From the NCBI RefSeq assembly GCF_003337305.1, contig NZ_QPJO01000004.1, positions 62,001 to 126,000 of the forward strand: a stretch of 64,000 nucleotides of DNA, in the 5' to 3' direction. The notes beneath the pieces were generated by a model. The model did not search any database. It was not told the origin of the DNA and worked only from the letters and a program-made list of their open reading frames with translations. The stretch's first letter is position 1, and the number at the start of each line of letters is the position of its first letter. The translations under genes and the position numbers were made by a program. Below, piece by piece: positions 1 to 9,506 of this stretch. The DNA comes from Winogradskyella arenosi (GTDB lineage: Bacteria; Bacteroidota; Bacteroidia; Flavobacteriales; Flavobacteriaceae).

Positions 1-167
1 GTCTTTGTTTGGCCTTATTACTTTTTAACGAACCCTTTGTTCCTTCCTTAATTCCATTTGTGGTGTTTTTACCAGGAATTACCCTCTTGGTACTAGTCAT
101 TGGTCTGAGCAATATAAGAACGGTTTTAAATAGTTCGCCCTTAGCCGTTTTACGTAAGGAAGCTTAG
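1..167 (+). CDS. FtsX-type ABC transporter permease, C-terminal fragment
   Basis: An open frame runs in from the window edge (codons from base 3) to a TAG at 165-167. It encodes a hydrophobic segment followed by GLSNIRTVLNSSPLAVLRKE and a final Ala. A last membrane helix followed by a short tail with P-x-x-x-LR is the usual C-terminus of FtsX/MacB-type permeases in Bacteroidota. Only about 54 residues are visible, so the substrate cannot be told. The 5' part lies outside the window. Confidence 0.7.
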   Translation, partial: LCLALLLFNEPFVPSLIPFVVFLPGITLLVLVIGLSNIRTVLNSSPLAVLRKEA

Positions 168-308
168 CATAGACTTAATTATATAAAATAAGGGCTATTG
201 GAGTTTTATTCCTTTAGCTCTTTTTCTTTCTAAACCTTTAGACAACAAGCACATTAAATACTGATTTACAGATAATTAAAAAACAGTATCTTTAGAAGAA
301 TTCTTATT

Positions 309-2078
309 TTGTTGATTTTGAAATCGATTATAAATTCTTTGCTATTAATTTTATCTGGCCTTGTATCTCTGACAGTACATGGACAAGAGCTGCAGTCCGA
401 ATCCTCCTCAGCTTTTTTAGAATTCAAGCAGATTAGCGATTCTATGACGGCTATTTTTCCTGAAGATGAACTTCAAACATACCGACGAAGTTCGTATTCA
501 GATGCAGAGATGCAAAACTATCTGTCTTTACATGTGCAGCGTTTAGACCTTTTAAAAAGTATTAAAAGACGTCCTCAATTTGTCTTAGACAATTATCTTC
601 ATTCTGGCAATTGGTTTCACGAAGTCGGTTTTCCGAAGGAATCCATAAAATCTTATCTTTATTTTTTCGATTATTTTCAAAAGCATCATCAAGAACTCAG
701 TCTAACTCAGCACGAACACTATAAAGAAATGCGGAGTTATGCGAGGAGTATGCTGGCTGAAAGTTATGCTAAACTTGGTGCATATGACGACGCAGAAGAA
801 CAACATAAAACAAATGTAGCGTTCACTAAAACGCTTAACTACATCTATCATCCGTCGGCCTTAAATAATTACGGGCTCTTTTTCTATTGGCATAAGAACA
901 AGCCAGATACGGCCATGACGTATTTTAAAAGTGCTTACCGCTTAACACAAGCCCATCATCCTCTGCACAGTCTCAATGGCAGTCTTAGAGATAATATGGC
1001 AGACATCTACAGAGACCAAAACGACTACCAAAACGCCGCAGCCTTATACGCTGAAAATTTTAAGTTTTACCAAACCGCTAGAAATGAAAAAACCTTATTG
1101 ATAGACCTCCCAAGACTTGTCAGCGCAGGGGCTCAGGGTATTGAGGCTAATATTTATCTAAACCGTTTAGATACCGCCCAGGTAACCTTTAACAAGCTTT
1201 CTGATATTGTCCGTTCACCACCCCAAAATCAAGCACTATCTACAACAACACAATTGGAATACCTAAACGCTAAAGAGCAATTGCTTAGCGCTCAAAATCG
1301 AATAAAAGAGGCCTATAAAGTCGTTAAAACGGTACAAAAAATTTCAGATAGTCTTAAAACGCTTTCTGAGCAGGCTGATAAAAAATGGAGAGCGGAACTC
1401 AACGCGATTACCTTATCTAAAATAGGATTGGATTTTAAAATAGACCAACTTCAAAAAGAAAAAATGATTAAAGCCCAACGCGTAAAGCTTTGGTTTATTG
1501 GAATACTATCTTCTGTATTTATTGTGATTTTAGTGCTCTTAATATTTAATCGCAGACAACACCTTATCAATGCTAAAAACAAACAATTATTAGCCGAGCA
1601 AACTTTAGAGAATACAGCTTTAAAAATAGAGCAGCTCAACTCGGAAATAAAATCTAAAGAACGTGATCTATCTGATTTTGCGCTAAAACTAACGCAAGAC
1701 CAAGATTGGGCTAAAAATCTCGCCCATCAATTAGACCAAATTTCTAAAGCAACAGGCGAGGAGCGGAGCAACTTATTTAAGACCTTGTCTACCGACATTA
1801 ATAATAAAATCACGGTAGACAGTGATACGCAAGCCTTTTTTGAACGTTTAGATAAATTAAGCGATGCCTTTTACAGTAAGTTAATTGCACAGTTTCCCAA
1901 CTTAAGCAAAAATGAAATTAGACTCTGTTCACTGATTCGGTTAAAAATTGAAAGCCGCAGTATTGCCACGCTTCAAAATATCACTTTAGCTTCTCTAAAT
2001 ACAAGTCGCTATCGCTTACGTAAAAAACTTCAACTTTCAGAAGACAACGATTTAGATCTGTTTATTCAAAATTTATAA
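309..2078 (+). CDS. TPR-repeat membrane sensor with C-terminal LuxR-like HTH
   Basis: A 589-residue protein with an N-terminal signal/anchor (residues 1-25), a long alpha-helical region with TPR-like repeats (about 60-370), one transmembrane helix near 394-416 (WFIGILSSVFIVILVLLIFN), a coiled coil, and a C-terminal winged-helix/LuxR-like segment (about 530-589) containing FPNLSKNEIRLCSLIRLKIE and NTSRYRLRKKLQL. This architecture is common in Flavobacteriia: periplasmic TPRs, one TM helix and a cytoplasmic DNA-binding tail. The membrane-tethered regulator role is inferred; the ligand and target are unknown. No in-frame ATG lies near the 5' end. The signal peptide requires one of the TTG codons at 309, 312 or 318, so the exact start is uncertain. 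Confidence 0.75.
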   Translation: MLILKSIINSLLLILSGLVSLTVHGQELQSESSSAFLEFKQISDSMTAIFPEDELQTYRRSSYSDAEMQNYLSLHVQRLDLLKSIKRRPQFVLDNYLHSGNWFHEVGFPKESIKSYLYFFDYFQKHHQELSLTQHEHYKEMRSYARSMLAESYAKLGAYDDAEEQHKTNVAFTKTLNYIYHPSALNNYGLFFYWHKNKPDTAMTYFKSAYRLTQAHHPLHSLNGSLRDNMADIYRDQNDYQNAAALYAENFKFYQTARNEKTLLIDLPRLVSAGAQGIEANIYLNRLDTAQVTFNKLSDIVRSPPQNQALSTTTQLEYLNAKEQLLSAQNRIKEAYKVVKTVQKISDSLKTLSEQADKKWRAELNAITLSKIGLDFKIDQLQKEKMIKAQRVKLWFIGILSSVFIVILVLLIFNRRQHLINAKNKQLLAEQTLENTALKIEQLNSEIKSKERDLSDFALKLTQDQDWAKNLAHQLDQISKATGEERSNLFKTLSTDINNKITVDSDTQAFFERLDKLSDAFYSKLIAQFPNLSKNEIRLCSLIRLKIESRSIATLQNITLASLNTSRYRLRKKLQLSEDNDLDLFIQNL

Positions 2079-2274
2079 TCTCCTCTAAAACAAGCCCTAA
2101 AAGCCATTATACATCACTTGTCTATTGTTTGTCTATAGGCTGTTTATTAAGGGTCTATGCTAGAAATTTAGCTATAGCCTTATAATCCTTTACTTTGGTC
2201 TTGTGTAAATTTTGCATGGGCCTCAAACTAAAATAACCTTCATTTTTAGTATCACTTTTAAAAACAATATTCAG

Positions 2275-2805
2275 ATGAAAACAACACTTTTTGGTTTAGT
2301 ATTTCTAGGATTAACCCACCTAATTTCAGCGCAAAACGAACTCGCTATGGAAACTTCAACTCACAAAATAAAAACCTATAAGAGCTCTAAAGTTGCAATA
2401 CACAATGCTCGATATTTAAAGGCTGATCGGCAGACAACGGCTTCTTTTGCAGCAAACATGAAAACCTTACAACAGCTTGCAGCGAATTATAACATTAAAA
2501 AAGATCCTGTTTATAGTAAGAACAAGAGCGTAACGTATACGGTACATTTTCAATCAAAGGCTAATACCATTACCGCTATTTATGATTACAAAGGCCTTAT
2601 ATTACGTTCTGAAGAGCATTATACAGACGTTAGAATTCCATATCAATTGAGCGTGAAATTAGCTAAAGACTACCCCGGATGGGCGTTTTATAAAAGCACT
2701 TGCCAATTAAATTACGACCAGTCTGAAGGCACCACAAGACGCTACACGGTACAACTCAAAAAAGATGACCTTATAAAAACAGTTTCCCTTCCCTTAACAT
2801 CTTAG
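2275..2805 (+). CDS. secreted protein of unknown function (176 aa)
   Basis: I chose the ATG at 2275 rather than the upstream in-frame ATG at 2212, because it begins a clean Sec signal peptide (MKTTLFGLVFLGLTHLISAQ) with cleavage after SAQ. The mature part is about 155 residues, basic and soluble, with a stretch predicted to form beta strands (VTYTVHFQSKANTITAIYDY). I do not recognise the family; the size and pattern resemble small periplasmic PepSY-like or nicastrin-like proteins of Bacteroidota, but this is only a resemblance. It is a single gene followed by a strong terminator. Confidence 0.7.
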   Translation: MKTTLFGLVFLGLTHLISAQNELAMETSTHKIKTYKSSKVAIHNARYLKADRQTTASFAANMKTLQQLAANYNIKKDPVYSKNKSVTYTVHFQSKANTITAIYDYKGLILRSEEHYTDVRIPYQLSVKLAKDYPGWAFYKSTCQLNYDQSEGTTRRYTVQLKKDDLIKTVSLPLTS

Positions 2806-2828
2806 GTAACCTTGGTTAGTTAAGTTAA

Positions 2829-2860
2829 AAAGCAGCACCTTAATCGTGCTGCTTTCTTTA
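2829..2860 (+). terminator. rho-independent-like hairpin
   Basis: A perfect 10-bp inverted repeat AAAGCAGCAC / GTGCTGCTTT with a 7-nt loop lies 24 bp after the stop of the secreted-protein gene. It is followed by a T-rich stretch. Confidence 0.8.
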
Positions 2861-2968
2861 TGAAGGCCAATCTTATAAAATCTGGCCGAAATCCAAGGAT
2901 TTAAGTTAATATTAAGAGCTCTTTTTCTTATTTTTTGTAACTTAATGTCAACCTTTAAAAAAGACACT

Positions 2969-3145
2969 ATGCAAAATCTGTTACGACCAATTTTTATACA
3001 AACCCCTACAGCAGCACCAACCCCAGGAAGCAGCAGTCCTATTGATTTTAATAGCACTTTTGACATCATCGTGTTTATTGTGCTTCCAATTTTAATGATT
3101 GTCTTCTACTTTATTTGGAAACAGCAGAAAAATAACAAACTGTAA
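2969..3145 (+). CDS. small single-pass membrane protein
   Basis: An ORF opens at ATG 2945, but the second ATG at 2969 gives the compact 58-residue form usual for this family in Flavobacteriia. It has a short Thr/Pro/Ser-rich N-terminus (QTPTAAPTPGSSSPIDFNST), one membrane helix (DIIVFIVLPILMIVFYFIW) and a basic tail (KQQKNNKL). The helix followed by a positive tail suggests the N-terminus faces outward. Function is unknown. It converges on the exonuclease gene, leaving only 23 bp between the stops. Confidence 0.65.
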   Translation: MQNLLRPIFIQTPTAAPTPGSSSPIDFNSTFDIIVFIVLPILMIVFYFIWKQQKNNKL

Positions 3146-3168
3146 ACAAAAAGCTACAGAACATTGCC

Positions 3169-4506
3169 TTAGAGCTCTAAGAGGTAGGGCCTTAATATTT
3201 TTTGAATATCTCGGTTGTTCTTTTGTGGAATAAGAAAATCATGAAGTTCTTCGGGGTGTTGAATTTGGACCTCTTTCTCTATAAAACCGTAACCCAAATA
3301 CGTCCCATTTTCAATCAACACAAAGGCGTCTTCCTCCTTGGTACGACCTTTTTCCTTAATCACAAGATCTCTTTTTTGATTACTAATGTCGTAAATGGCT
3401 TCAAGTACTCTATTGTTATAGGTTTCTACAGACTCTTCATCTCTGCAAATTCCACGACAATCTGTAATACTGTAATGCGAACATTCGGTAACCGCTTCTT
3501 GTAAATGACAATACTTAGGACATAAATTATATTTCGCACACAACTTTTCTAAAAATGCGCGTATTTCCCTGAGACTATAGAATGTGATCATCGGATTAGG
3601 GACGAGATTTCCTTTATTACTCGCTAAATGAATAATCCCTTTTCGATCTTGATAAGAGACAATGGAATAGGCTTGTAGTGCTCGTTTCGCCACTTTATTA
3701 TGAATAGGATAATAATGTTTAATTGCAGCATCTTCCATCAATAAAGCCACGAGTTCACTCCCGGAAGTTTCAAAATCAATATCGCCCGTTTCCCGCACCA
3801 TATCTAAGGATTTTTTAGTCTTACTATAGAAATGACTTAGAACTCTCTTTTTTATATTAATGGCTTTCCCTACGTAAATGACCTTCCCTTTTTTATTTTT
3901 AAAATAGTAAATCCCAGCCGTGGTTGGTAAAGCTTCAAAAGTGGCCTTAGGAAGATTAGGAGGTAAAGTTGCTTCTCTAGAATTCTTGTTTAAAAACTCC
4001 GTAAATACAGTTGTGGCTTCAGGCTGTGCCAATAACATTTCAAACAAAATAACAGTCGCTTCAGCATCACCACGAGCGCGGTGTCTATCCACTAAATTTA
4101 TATCTAAAGCCTGACAGAGTTTCCCTAAACTATAGGAACGATGCCCTGGCAACAAACGCCTTGAGAGCCTTACGGTACACAGTTTTTTTCGTTGAAACGG
4201 AAGGTCTAAGCGCTTAAATTCTGAACTTATAATATTATAATCGAAATTAACGTTGTGAGCCACAAAAATAGTTCCTTCTGTAATATCTAAAATATCTTGA
4301 GCAATATCCTCAAATAAAGGAGCATCAGCCACTAGATGATTATCAATTCCTGTCAAGGCGGTTATATGTTGCGGAATATAAGCAATGGGATTCACTAAAG
4401 AGGTAAACTCATCTACAACCGTATCGCCATCGTATTTAAAAATTGAAATCTCAGTAATGCGTTGACTTTTACCTGTGGTTTCAACATCAATAATTGTATA
4501 TAACAT
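3169..4506 (-). CDS. DnaQ-like 3'-5' exonuclease fused to GIY-YIG (UvrC/Cho-like) nuclease
   Basis: A 445-residue, two-nuclease protein. Residues 1-165 are a DEDDh exonuclease: D7-x-E9 in IIDVETTG, D89 in AHNVNFDY, and H142/D147 in RHRARGDAEA. Residues about 194-275 are a GIY-YIG nuclease: GIY at 198-200, YVG at 211-213, then KAINIKKRVLSHF. The rest resembles the non-catalytic region found in UvrC/Cho-like proteins, including a Cys cluster (CAKYNLCPKYC). Fusions of an epsilon-like exonuclease with a UvrC N-terminal module are known in several phyla. An accessory role in excision repair is the likely job, inferred from the domains. It stands alone on the minus strand. Confidence 0.85.
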   Translation of the reverse strand: MLYTIIDVETTGKSQRITEISIFKYDGDTVVDEFTSLVNPIAYIPQHITALTGIDNHLVADAPLFEDIAQDILDITEGTIFVAHNVNFDYNIISSEFKRLDLPFQRKKLCTVRLSRRLLPGHRSYSLGKLCQALDINLVDRHRARGDAEATVILFEMLLAQPEATTVFTEFLNKNSREATLPPNLPKATFEALPTTAGIYYFKNKKGKVIYVGKAINIKKRVLSHFYSKTKKSLDMVRETGDIDFETSGSELVALLMEDAAIKHYYPIHNKVAKRALQAYSIVSYQDRKGIIHLASNKGNLVPNPMITFYSLREIRAFLEKLCAKYNLCPKYCHLQEAVTECSHYSITDCRGICRDEESVETYNNRVLEAIYDISNQKRDLVIKEKGRTKEEDAFVLIENGTYLGYGFIEKEVQIQHPEELHDFLIPQKNNRDIQKILRPYLLEL

Positions 4507-4698
4507 GGTTTTAATTCTTCTTTTTTATAGCCTTGTAAAGATAAGGCTTTCTGCCCATTAAATTATTCTCGTAGTAGACCGTATACCTTAATCATTTTCA
4601 TAAAAAAAGCCATGACCACTTACGCAAGGCAAGTTTCCATAGCTATTTGTACTTTTTTATTTTAGGCTAACGAAACGTCAGGCGTCTCTTATTAACGA

Positions 4699-5229
4699 TT
4701 AGAGTAAACGTTCCGCAATTTCTAACCAAGTTGAGACGCGGGTATAACCGGTGTCATTGACGTTATGAGGCGAATTAAACAATAGCGTATCGCCGTCAAA
4801 GTTTTCAAGATTATAAGTTCTATCATCAATAAGCAAATCGCCTTTAAGAATAAACTTATGACCACACATAATTTGATGCTGCCATGTAATAAAAGGCATG
4901 TGTTCTGCTAACCACTCACTCTTTTCCTCTAAGGAATTCGGAAATTGGGTTGCCGCAGTAGCAATATACACCTCATGCTTTGCATAAAGGGCTTCCATAA
5001 CCTGAATAGCGTCTTTAATAGGCTTTAAATCTCTAAAAAACCCAGGCTGATGTGCATGCTTCAAAATACTTTTTTGATGCATTTCTGGGACGTTTTGCCA
5101 CATTTCGCCTTCCGTGATTTGAGAGACACATAATTCTTGTTGGTGTTCTAGATTATACATTTCAATGTGCTTGCCATAGGTGTCGGCCAAGACATCATCC
5201 ATGTCTACAAATATTGTCATAGGTTTCAA
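4699..5229 (-). CDS. 5'(3')-deoxyribonucleotidase (HAD family)
   Basis: A 176-residue HAD-superfamily hydrolase of the NT5C type. Motif I is FVDMDDVLADTYG, with the nucleophile and acid/base Asp residues of DxDxV. Motif II is in YIATAATQFPNS. A motif IV-like LIDDRTYNLENFDG holds the paired Asp that binds Mg2+. These proteins dephosphorylate (deoxy)ribonucleoside monophosphates and help balance nucleotide pools. The length fits the bacterial members. A second in-frame ATG lies three codons in, and either could be used. It is cytoplasmic and probably monocistronic. Confidence 0.8.
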   Translation of the reverse strand: MKPMTIFVDMDDVLADTYGKHIEMYNLEHQQELCVSQITEGEMWQNVPEMHQKSILKHAHQPGFFRDLKPIKDAIQVMEALYAKHEVYIATAATQFPNSLEEKSEWLAEHMPFITWQHQIMCGHKFILKGDLLIDDRTYNLENFDGDTLLFNSPHNVNDTGYTRVSTWLEIAERLL

Positions 5230-5337
5230 TTTTGTACTAAGGTCTTAATATTGCAAGGAATACGCAAATAACACTTAGGCATTTCACCTTAATTTAACAG
5301 CCCTGAATAAGAACCGACTTGCGCATAATCTTCTTTA

Positions 5338-5634
5338 TTACTTATCCTTATTGTCAATATCTAATTCTAGGTTTTCATTGTGGTCACTACCGAGACTGTG
5401 GTGTCTGTTCTCCTCATCAGAGTGGCGATCATTTGTTAATGGTCTTGCATTTCTACCCCCTGGAATATCGAGATTATTAGCAGCAAAATCTGGCTCGTTT
5501 TCACGTTTTTTAAGAATTTCATCATCGCCATTGTCTTGCCTTAAATTTCCAGATTTGTCCCCTAAAAGGCGTTCATCTTCTTTTGTAATATCTGAATTAT
5601 AACTGGTTTTGTTTTTATCGTCTTTCATAATCAT
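5338..5634 (-). CDS. hypothetical hydrophilic protein (98 aa)
   Basis: The protein is very charged and low in hydrophobic residues (DKNKTSYNSDITKEDERLLG; RHSDEENRHHSLGSDHNENL), so it is probably intrinsically disordered. No signal peptide, membrane segment or known motif is visible. Similar short Asp/Glu/Asn/Arg-rich proteins are common in Flavobacteriia and have no assigned function. Start is either the first ATG or the ATG two codons later. The coding call rests on open-frame length and bacteroidete-like composition. Confidence 0.5.
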   Translation of the reverse strand: MIMKDDKNKTSYNSDITKEDERLLGDKSGNLRQDNGDDEILKKRENEPDFAANNLDIPGGRNARPLTNDRHSDEENRHHSLGSDHNENLELDIDNKDK

Positions 5635-5724
5635 TTTGTTTTTATGTATCTCAAAATTAACACGATTACCAAAGGTGCTTTAACGGAAAAACACAAAATA
5701 TTAATGCGTTTGAAAGCGCTTATT

Positions 5725-7896
5725 TTAAGCCTGATCCTTAAAAACCGTCTTCAAATCGTCATCATCCGCAAAGTGAAAGCGTTTTGCTTCCTTTAAGATG
5801 CGCTGGGTCACTTCTGTAATATTGAACAGCAAACTATAATCTAAACGCTCTGATATCTCCTTTTTAGTGTGAAGCATACGTCTTATTTCTGCTAAATCTT
5901 CTTCAATAGACTTCATTTCTTTGATGTCTTTAACCGTTAACCATTTATTGGCTTGGTCTAAGGTTTTTAAAATATAATTTTCAATAATCACTACATTGAT
6001 AGATTGCTTGGTATTGTGATCTTTATGCACCCCTAAGGCCGACAAATAAGACAATAGTGCATGATTGAGGTAGGTTAGACGGAAGGCTGTAGCTTTTAAT
6101 TTTTGATGTTTTTTAGGGTCTAATTGCATATTTTGCCACACCATTACCAAAGCATTATCTGCTCTATGGGCTTTTCTTCTTGCTATTCGATACTCCAAAT
6201 CATCTGGATGCGGTGACTTACAAGCCTTTAAGATCGCTTTTAAATATGCGGAGTTATTCAAAATAACCAAACTTAACAACTCAGGAAGCTTTTTATATTG
6301 CCAATTAGGCCATAAAAAACGGATGACAATAAATGCAATTAAAGCGCCATACACCGTATCTATAAGTCGGGGAGCCATAACATCAACCCCTTTCCCTGCG
6401 ATGATATTAAACGCACAAAGCACAAAGAAAGTAATGAAAATAACACTTATAGAATACTGTCGTTTTAACCAGAAAAAGAACAGATAAGTCGATAAAATCA
6501 TTAAAGCAATTTGGCCTGAAAAGGTCACTAATTGTATGACAAGAATACCGCTAACCACCCCAATGAGCGTTCCAAAAATACGTTGCAATAAAAACTTTCG
6601 GGTTTCACTATAACTCGGTTGCAATACAAGGAGCACGGTTAAAATGACCCATTCACCTTTTTCAATTTCAAAAAAGCGATAGGTACAATATGCGATAACA
6701 AAAGCCAAACTTAACTGTAAGGCATAGCGCATTTTAGGGTGACTTATATGCAGCTGAGATTTAAACCGTTCAAAATAACTACGAGGGTCTTTTTCTAGTC
6801 TAGGAAGCATCACCAACTCGTAATTATCCTCAATATTTTTGAAAGCTAAATGCGAAGCTTTTAAATTTCTTATTAATAAACTAATCGGTAAAGAGGGTTG
6901 AACTTCATTATTCTTAATCGTGTTGGCAACGGCAGTGGTTACCCAATCTAAAGCCGTAGGATGCTTGTAGGTTTTCCCGGTGAGCAAGCTGTGTCCAAAT
7001 CGATGCGACGCGGTAGACAAGCCTCGTAATAATTGTCGGATGCCACCAATCACATCTTTATTAGAGGGATCCGTACTTAACAAATCGTAGCGTTCATGGC
7101 TTGAGGTGGCCCGTTCGTGCAAACTTTGCAACACCATAAAATAATACATATACGGTTTTAGAACGTTTTGGTCGGGCAAGGATTCGCCATAGCTATTTAA
7201 AACCTCCTTACAACGGTCTAAAGCCACCACCGTTTTCACATTTAACAAGGATAAACTAGCTCTGATATCTTTCTGTTCTGAAGCCGTACTCGGAAAGAGT
7301 TTTGATTTTTCTTCAAAATATAACGACAAGGCCAAAAAGCCTCTTGCCAATTGTTCTTCTAGAAGACTGTAGGGCTTGAGGCGCAATTGTAGGTAAGACA
7401 CCAAACCGTAAATCACAGCACCGGAAGTTAACAGAATAGGCTGCATATACCAATCAGGACTAATTTGCGTACCAATCATGGTATAAATACCGATTAACAA
7501 CCCACCAAAACTAACGCCTCTAAAACGCTCACTTATTCCACCAATGAGAATTAATAAAATGGTCGATAAGCCTAGTCCAACGCCTAAAATAATAGGGTAG
7601 GGCTGTAAGAGCTCTACTGAAACACTAGCAATAAGAAAACATATAATTTTCAAGGCCATTGATTTTAGGCGGCCTTTGGGATGATCATCCGTTTCTGATA
7701 AGGCACCAGCTAATGCCCCTAAACCTAAAGTTACCGCATAAAAAGGATAACCCAAACCCAAGGTAACAATAAGCAACACTCCAATAACTAAGGTTGCTTT
7801 TGCCGAGAGTAAACGGTTAGGATTGCGAAGAAATTTGGTTTTATAAGTCGCCAACCAAGGAAGCTGTTTAAAACGTAAATTTTGTAGCTTCTTCAT
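5725..7896 (-). CDS. YccS/YhfK-type FUSC family inner-membrane protein
   Basis: A 723-residue protein with the FUSC/YccS layout: about six closely spaced membrane helices (roughly 30-165), a long cytoplasmic helical region (about 170-390), a second cluster of helices (about 395-525, including GEWVILTVLLVLQPSYSETR), then a C-terminal helical domain. The segment LQPSYSETRKFLLQRIFGTL is characteristic of the family, which is related to aromatic-acid efflux proteins such as AaeB. A role as an efflux or envelope-stress permease is inferred from the family; the substrate is unknown. It is monocistronic. Confidence 0.85.
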   Translation of the reverse strand: MKKLQNLRFKQLPWLATYKTKFLRNPNRLLSAKATLVIGVLLIVTLGLGYPFYAVTLGLGALAGALSETDDHPKGRLKSMALKIICFLIASVSVELLQPYPIILGVGLGLSTILLILIGGISERFRGVSFGGLLIGIYTMIGTQISPDWYMQPILLTSGAVIYGLVSYLQLRLKPYSLLEEQLARGFLALSLYFEEKSKLFPSTASEQKDIRASLSLLNVKTVVALDRCKEVLNSYGESLPDQNVLKPYMYYFMVLQSLHERATSSHERYDLLSTDPSNKDVIGGIRQLLRGLSTASHRFGHSLLTGKTYKHPTALDWVTTAVANTIKNNEVQPSLPISLLIRNLKASHLAFKNIEDNYELVMLPRLEKDPRSYFERFKSQLHISHPKMRYALQLSLAFVIAYCTYRFFEIEKGEWVILTVLLVLQPSYSETRKFLLQRIFGTLIGVVSGILVIQLVTFSGQIALMILSTYLFFFWLKRQYSISVIFITFFVLCAFNIIAGKGVDVMAPRLIDTVYGALIAFIVIRFLWPNWQYKKLPELLSLVILNNSAYLKAILKACKSPHPDDLEYRIARRKAHRADNALVMVWQNMQLDPKKHQKLKATAFRLTYLNHALLSYLSALGVHKDHNTKQSINVVIIENYILKTLDQANKWLTVKDIKEMKSIEEDLAEIRRMLHTKKEISERLDYSLLFNITEVTQRILKEAKRFHFADDDDLKTVFKDQA

Positions 7897-8137
7897 ATCA
7901 TTTAGGCATCTGCATTGGTTCGTCTTGTAAAATTAAGGAATCGGCTTTAAATGACCCATAAGAATACGGTTTAATTATCCTTTATCCATTCCGTAAAAGA
8001 GAACAAAAAAGTTCCTGCAGACTGCTTAAACAAAATCCTTTAAACCAAAATAAATTCCTTTTTATTAAAATTTGAATCTAGTGGGTATTTTCATTTTTGG
8101 AAATAGTAAATTTGGACCTCGCATAAATTGAAACCGC

Positions 8138-9400
8138 ATGACCATGAAAAACGAAACACAAGTAAAATGTCCTAACTGTGGGACATCTATAGATGTTCAA
8201 GATATATTGTCGCACCAACTTGAAGAAGAGATCAAGCAGAAATACCAATCTGAAATTGCCAGAACCAAAAAGCAATACAGCGTAGAGCAAGAGAAGTTAA
8301 AGCAAGAAAAATTAAATTTTGAACAGAAAAAAAAGCGTGAAAACGAGTTGTTTCAAGAGCGTTTAGCTCAGCAATTAAAGGCCGATAAAAAAGAGATTGA
8401 ACACAAGCTGAAACAGAAGCTTAAAGATGAACAATTAGAGCAGTTTGAAGCCCTTCAGAAAGAATTAAATGAGAAATCTGCCCAGGTTAGAGAGCTTAAC
8501 CGATCTAAAGCGGAAATTGAAAAATTAAAGCGTGAAAAAGGAGAGCTGAAAGAAGCGGCTGAAGCAGAAGCTCAAAAGCGTTTAAACGACATTCTTCTTG
8601 CAGAACGCGAGAAAATAAAAAAGCTTGAAGAAGATAAAAACGAATTGCGTTTTAAGGAAATGCAAAAACAGTTAGAAGACCAGAAAAAGCTTACTGAAGA
8701 AATGAAACGCAAGCAAGAACAAGGCTCCATGCAATTGCAAGGTGAAGTTCAAGAATTAGCGATAGAGGAGTGGTTGGCTACTAAATTTCCTTTAGATACC
8801 ATTGAAGAAATCAAAAAAGGGGCTCGTGGTGGCGATTGTCTTCAAGTGGTCCATACCCGAACTGAACAAAACTGCGGAACCATTTATTACGAAAGTAAGC
8901 GAACTAAGGATTTTCAGCCTAGTTGGATTGAAAAATTCAAAGCCGATATTAGAGATCGTGGGGCCAATGTTGGGGTTTTAGTAACTGAAGTGATGCCTTC
9001 AGACATGGACCGAATGGGATTAAAAGACGGCATTTGGATCTGTAATTATGAAGAGTTTAAAGGTCTTTGTACCGTATTGCGTGAAGGTATTTTACAAGTT
9101 AATAATGCTTTGGTGACGCAAGAAAACAAAGGCGACAAAATGGACTTGCTCTACGATTACCTTACTAGCAGTACTTTCCGAATGTCTATTGAAGCCATTG
9201 TAGAAGGTTTTACACAAATGAAATCGGACTTAGATAGCGAAAAACGTTCTATGCAGCGTATTTGGAAGCAACGTGAAAAACAAATTGAAAAAGTAGTGAT
9301 CAATACCATCGATATGTATGGTTCTGTAAAAGGTATTGCCGGAAATGCCATTCAATCTGTAAAAGCCTTAGAACTTCCTGAAGGCGATTTGGAGGATTAA
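8138..9400 (+). CDS. DUF2130 protein: CxxC motif, long coiled coil, PD-(D/E)xK-like C-domain
   Basis: A 420-residue protein. It begins with a CPNCGTSI motif (Cys 11/14), followed by a very long Glu/Lys/Gln coiled coil (about 25-200). The C-terminal domain (about 205-345) matches DUF2130. Within it, D233 in GGDCLQVV and an E-x-K in IYYESKRTKDF (E252, K254) are spaced like a PD-(D/E)xK nuclease core. Nuclease activity is my inference. The role in the cell is not established for this family, though RmuC-like coiled-coil nucleases are a plausible analogy. The start may instead be the ATG at 8144. Confidence 0.8.
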   Translation: MTMKNETQVKCPNCGTSIDVQDILSHQLEEEIKQKYQSEIARTKKQYSVEQEKLKQEKLNFEQKKKRENELFQERLAQQLKADKKEIEHKLKQKLKDEQLEQFEALQKELNEKSAQVRELNRSKAEIEKLKREKGELKEAAEAEAQKRLNDILLAEREKIKKLEEDKNELRFKEMQKQLEDQKKLTEEMKRKQEQGSMQLQGEVQELAIEEWLATKFPLDTIEEIKKGARGGDCLQVVHTRTEQNCGTIYYESKRTKDFQPSWIEKFKADIRDRGANVGVLVTEVMPSDMDRMGLKDGIWICNYEEFKGLCTVLREGILQVNNALVTQENKGDKMDLLYDYLTSSTFRMSIEAIVEGFTQMKSDLDSEKRSMQRIWKQREKQIEKVVINTIDMYGSVKGIAGNAIQSVKALELPEGDLED

Positions 9401-9439
9401 ACGATATGAATTCAAAAAAGTTAAATCTATCCTAATTGA

Positions 9440-9457
9440 CCTATGTCAATGCATAGG
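9440..9457. promoter_or_regulatory. palindrome upstream of the OYE gene (possible operator)
   Basis: An inverted repeat CCTATG-n6-CATAGG lies 50-67 bp before the start of the alkene reductase gene. It sits just upstream of a weak -7-like TAACTTTA at 9472-9479. The 18-bp size and position fit a regulator site, but no consensus is recognised. Confidence 0.35.
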
Positions 9458-9506
9458 CGCTACGAAATTCGTAACTTTAGGTCATTGAATTTTTAAAAAA
9501 AAGCAG

